Of a stretch of DNA of 64,000 nt, positions 61,915-64,000 are shown piece by piece; position 1 is the stretch's first letter; each line of letters starts with the position of its first letter. The notes under the pieces are model-generated. The model saw only the letters and a list, made by a program, of their open reading frames with translations, ran no database searches and was not told the DNA's origin. The DNA lies in contig JBASCW010000052.1 of the NCBI GenBank assembly GCA_049651845.1, forward strand, positions 34,257 to 98,256. Direction: 5' to 3'. The position numbers and the translations under genes are program-made. Origin of the DNA: RBG-16-66-20 sp049651845 (lineage in GTDB: Bacteria > Pseudomonadota > Gammaproteobacteria > Burkholderiales > SG8-39).

Positions 61915-62142
61915 ATGGCGAGAATCGTCAAGCGAACGCGGAGCGGCCCATACCCAGTGACCCTAGGCGGTGAAACCAAGCACATCTGCGGCTGCGGGCT
62001 ATCGAACACGCAGCCTTTTTGCAATGGCACCCACAAAATTGCGCGCCAGGAAGACCCCGACAAGCTCTATTGGTACGACGAGCAAGGCAAGGGCTTCGAA
62101 ACCACTGACAGCTTCCAGGGTATCTGCTGTCCACAAGATTGA
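61915..62142 (+). CDS. CDGSH iron-sulfur domain protein
   Basis: 75 aa. The 3Cys-1His cluster site is C25-G-C27 ... P34-F-C36-N-G-T-H40, matching the CDGSH pattern that binds a labile 2Fe-2S cluster. Small bacterial members are soluble and linked to redox or iron sensing. TAAGGAGG precedes the ATG. It is divergent from clpP and may share a stress-responsive promoter region with it. Confidence 0.92.
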   Translation: MARIVKRTRSGPYPVTLGGETKHICGCGLSNTQPFCNGTHKIARQEDPDKLYWYDEQGKGFETTDSFQGICCPQD

Positions 62143-62199
62143 ATCCGGAAGCCATGCCAGGCGCAGTGTTTTGCGGGCGGTTTGGGACCAGGACGCACT

Positions 62200-62310
62200 A
62201 TGAGTCCGGGCGAGACCAGAGGCCCTGCTGCGCTGCAGATCGAATCGATTGGCGCAGTGACCCTTGCGACCCACGACATGGCGCGCGCGGTGCGGTTCTA
62301 CTCGGCCATC
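62200..62310 (+). pseudogene. VOC (glyoxalase)-family N-terminal remnant
   Basis: The ATG at 62200 opens a frame whose residues 13-34 (LQIESIGAVTLATHDMARAV then RFYSAI) are the first strand and helix of a vicinal-oxygen-chelate protein. After that the sequence is unrelated and becomes Arg-rich, because it runs into the 3' end of the opposite nitroreductase gene. Only about 35 of roughly 120-150 residues remain. Confidence 0.62.
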
Positions 62311-63841
62311 ACGGCAGGTCCATACCGCGTTGCGGTCCTCCTGCTTGCGCGCCGTAGGGGGGAAGCGTGGTCAGGCGGGGATCGTCCACCGCGCCGCCGA
62401 CGGTGAAGTGATAGAGCGACTGGAACGCCAGGCCCTTGAATCCGAACACCTGGTGCACCGGATCGTCGAAATAGCAACCGATGCCGGTCGCGCGGACGCC
62501 TGCCGCTTCGGCTTCCAGGTACAGGACCTGCCCGATCAGCCCGGCTTCCCAGTAGAGCCGCCGGTAGAACCAGGGCCCATGCGTGATCAGCGCCTGCTGA
62601 TACTCGGCGAACATGCCAAGGCAAAAGGCGCCGTCGCCCGCGATGGCCTGATGGCAGCTCACCTGCGCTGCCAACTGCCTCGCGTCACCCGCTTCCAGCA
62701 GGTAGAACGGAAGATTCGCAGGGCACGCTGGCGGCGCGGTCCAGACGAAGCGCTCATGCATCGCGCGTTTGAGGATCTCCACTTTGGCCAGGTCGCGGGC
62801 CAGCGCGTACAGCCCCGGGTCGAGACCCGTCACGCGGTGCACGAACAGGCCGAAGTGGACGCTCGGCTCCCAAGGAAGGGCATCCCAGGGCATGGGACGG
62901 CGCAAGACTTCCAGCTCGCGGCGCGGCATTACCCGCGTCAGCAGCCGGTAGAAGCGCTCGGCTGCAATCGAGGTCCTGCCGTCGCAGGCGAGGAGGCTGC
63001 GCCGTTGATGGATGATCCGGCCCGTCGGCGGCCCGTCTGCCGGGGGCGCAGGCTCGTGCCGGTCCGCTACAGCCTTCGCCGGCCAGACGAGCATGACGAG
63101 ATCCGGGTGCTCGCGCTCTGCGTCCACGAAATCCCCGACCCGATCGAGCCCCAGCAATTGCTCGACGGTCTCGTCCGCGAGGCCGTGCAGCACGACCGCG
63201 CTCCATCCCAACGTCGCGGCGGCAATCCGCAGCGTACCAATCGCGTGCCCCGCGTCGTGCTGGCAATAGCGGAATGCGCGCTCGCCGTACTTCCAGGCTT
63301 CGCGCCAGTGCACCGAGGACAAGCCGACCAGGAAGGCCTGCGCGGGAAACTCGCGCGTCAACCGGGCAAACCAGTCGGCGGGGCAGTCCGCGCGCCGTTC
63401 GAGAGCGTGCTCGCGGGGCGCGTAGTGGTATAGGCCCGGCGATTCGGCCAGCCCGGGCAGCGCCCCGATCAGCAGGTAGCCCTCGGTGGGGTGCAGGTTG
63501 CCGCTCGAGGGGTTGATGCGCAACGCCCAGCGTGTGCCGGCCGCTTGCTTCCAGGCCGACAGGGCGAGCGCATACTCGAACAGCCGCGACAACGTGCGCA
63601 GGGTGAGCGGCGCGCCTGGCACAGCGGCCGGACGATGCAGGTGCTCATACGCGGGCGAGAGCGGCCCTTCCTCCGGGCCAAGCCTCGGCAGGTGCACCAG
63701 GGGCGCGCCTGCATAGCGGCGGAACGGATCGGGCTGGTTCGCCCAGTCCAGGGCACCGGGCCCGCGCGCGTAGCGGTCGAAGCGGTGCTTGGTCCGCTCG
63801 TGGTAGCGCAGCACCGTTTCGAGTTCGCCGCGATCGCGCAT
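62309..63841 (-). CDS. SagB-type double-domain nitroreductase (dehydrogenase) family protein
   Basis: 510 aa. Two nitroreductase-like halves: the first has WALRINPSSGNLHPTEGYLLIG with the SagB/ThcOx-type FMN motif and AFRYCQHDAGHAIGTLRIAAATLGW; the second has SLLACDGRTSIAAERFYRLL and a final SCHQAIAGDGAFCLGMFAEY. SagB/ThcOx enzymes oxidise azolines in peptide natural products, but many such double-domain proteins occur without a peptide cluster. The ATG at 63841 is preferred to one 57 bases upstream. No YcaO or precursor gene is in the window. The C-terminus ends in the VOC remnant. Confidence 0.85.
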   Translation of the reverse strand: MRDRGELETVLRYHERTKHRFDRYARGPGALDWANQPDPFRRYAGAPLVHLPRLGPEEGPLSPAYEHLHRPAAVPGAPLTLRTLSRLFEYALALSAWKQAAGTRWALRINPSSGNLHPTEGYLLIGALPGLAESPGLYHYAPREHALERRADCPADWFARLTREFPAQAFLVGLSSVHWREAWKYGERAFRYCQHDAGHAIGTLRIAAATLGWSAVVLHGLADETVEQLLGLDRVGDFVDAEREHPDLVMLVWPAKAVADRHEPAPPADGPPTGRIIHQRRSLLACDGRTSIAAERFYRLLTRVMPRRELEVLRRPMPWDALPWEPSVHFGLFVHRVTGLDPGLYALARDLAKVEILKRAMHERFVWTAPPACPANLPFYLLEAGDARQLAAQVSCHQAIAGDGAFCLGMFAEYQQALITHGPWFYRRLYWEAGLIGQVLYLEAEAAGVRATGIGCYFDDPVHQVFGFKGLAFQSLYHFTVGGAVDDPRLTTLPPYGAQAGGPQRGMDLP

Positions 63842-63842
63842 C

Positions 63843-64000
63843 ACGGGGCGTGCGGCCTCTGGCGCACGGCGCGACGAGGCCGTGGACGAAGCGCGCAAGC
63901 GCGAGCATCGCGAACACCGCGCCCGGGGCGATGAGACGCTCGCCCGATCGCGCTACCTGTGGCCGTACGCCCAGGAGCGGCTGCCGCCCAAGCACCAGGA
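63843..64000 (+). mobile_element. ISL3-like transposase fragment (partial, runs off the window)
   Basis: The + frame contains RDEAVDEARKREHREH followed by GDETLARSRYLWPYAQERLPPKHQ, which resembles the ISL3-family transposase segment around the RFLWLY-x3-ENL motif. There is no transposase start or upstream DNA-binding domain: the frame begins at the start of the nitroreductase gene, so the element is 5'-truncated here. It continues past the right edge. The family call rests on this one motif. Confidence 0.55.

Overview
The window is high-GC DNA with tightly packed genes, many 4-base overlaps (ATGA/GTGA) and frequent GTG starts. The gene content points to a betaproteobacterium, most like an environmental Burkholderiales-type heterotroph: several solute-binding-protein transporters (two DctP-type TRAP systems, one TAXI-TRAP, one TctCBA system and a solitary Bug/TctC protein), the fba-purC-purE-tsaC cluster, YggX, DUF971 and an FNR/ANR-type box. 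No rRNA or tRNA gene was seen. All assignments were made by reading the sequence and recognising families; no search was run.

Layout. 1-6.8 kb: a catabolic operon on + (5'-partial Gfo/Idh/MocA dehydrogenase, DUF993 aldolase-like protein, TauD/TfdA oxygenase, TRAP P-Q-M, TIM-barrel isomerase). 6.9-11.3 kb: a periplasmic hypothetical, a reductase/epimerase, a CBS-BON protein behind an FNR-like box, a methyltransferase, an amidohydrolase and a 3-hydroxyisobutyrate-dehydrogenase-like enzyme. 11.4-17.9 kb: a second TRAP system (order P-M-Q), small membrane proteins, an enolase-superfamily enzyme and a 3'-truncated FMN hydroxy-acid oxidase. 17.9-20.9 kb: a MarR-EmrA-EmrB-type efflux operon on - with a clear palindromic operator. 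21-24.9 kb: Zn alcohol dehydrogenase, SMP-30 lactonase, uronate-dehydrogenase-like enzyme and HAD phosphatase, closed by a 91-base inverted-repeat element. 24.9-31.5 kb on -: an EF-G-like GTPase and a GldA-GldF-GldG-DUF4340 ABC system. 31.5-34.5 kb: TctC-TctB-TctA. 34.5-38.2 kb: fba, purC, purE, tsaC and a lipoprotein, without purK. 38.2-41.4 kb: PhoD-like phosphatase, a DUF4105-like periplasmic protein and a cytochrome c. 41.5-54.1 kb: a long + strand run joining UxaA/Suy-type lyase subunits, an alpha/beta hydrolase, succinate-dehydrogenase-like B/C/D subunits, a Bug protein, two-subunit class I fumarase-type hydratase, TAXI-TRAP, an SdhA-like flavoprotein and a cysteine-synthase paralogue. 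54.1-58.3 kb: YggX, DUF971, a CCAEP-tail radical SAM protein and an ATP-grasp enzyme, bracketed by intact and broken cysK paralogues. 58.6-64 kb: a stress-type cluster on - (ClpP, ACT-like, FIST, CBS), a CDGSH protein, a SagB-like double nitroreductase, and scars (YbaK and VOC remnants, ISL3 transposase fragment).

Two themes stand out. First, the 41.5-53 kb run looks like an uncharacterised C4-dicarboxylate or dicarboxylate-analogue pathway with its own uptake, hydro-lyase and membrane-bound oxidoreductase. Second, the window carries an unusual number of deletion scars: hydroxy-acid oxidase, cysK, YbaK, a 2OG oxygenase, VOC, a 2TM protein without a start, and missing purK. These cluster most strongly around the radical SAM/ATP-grasp cassette.
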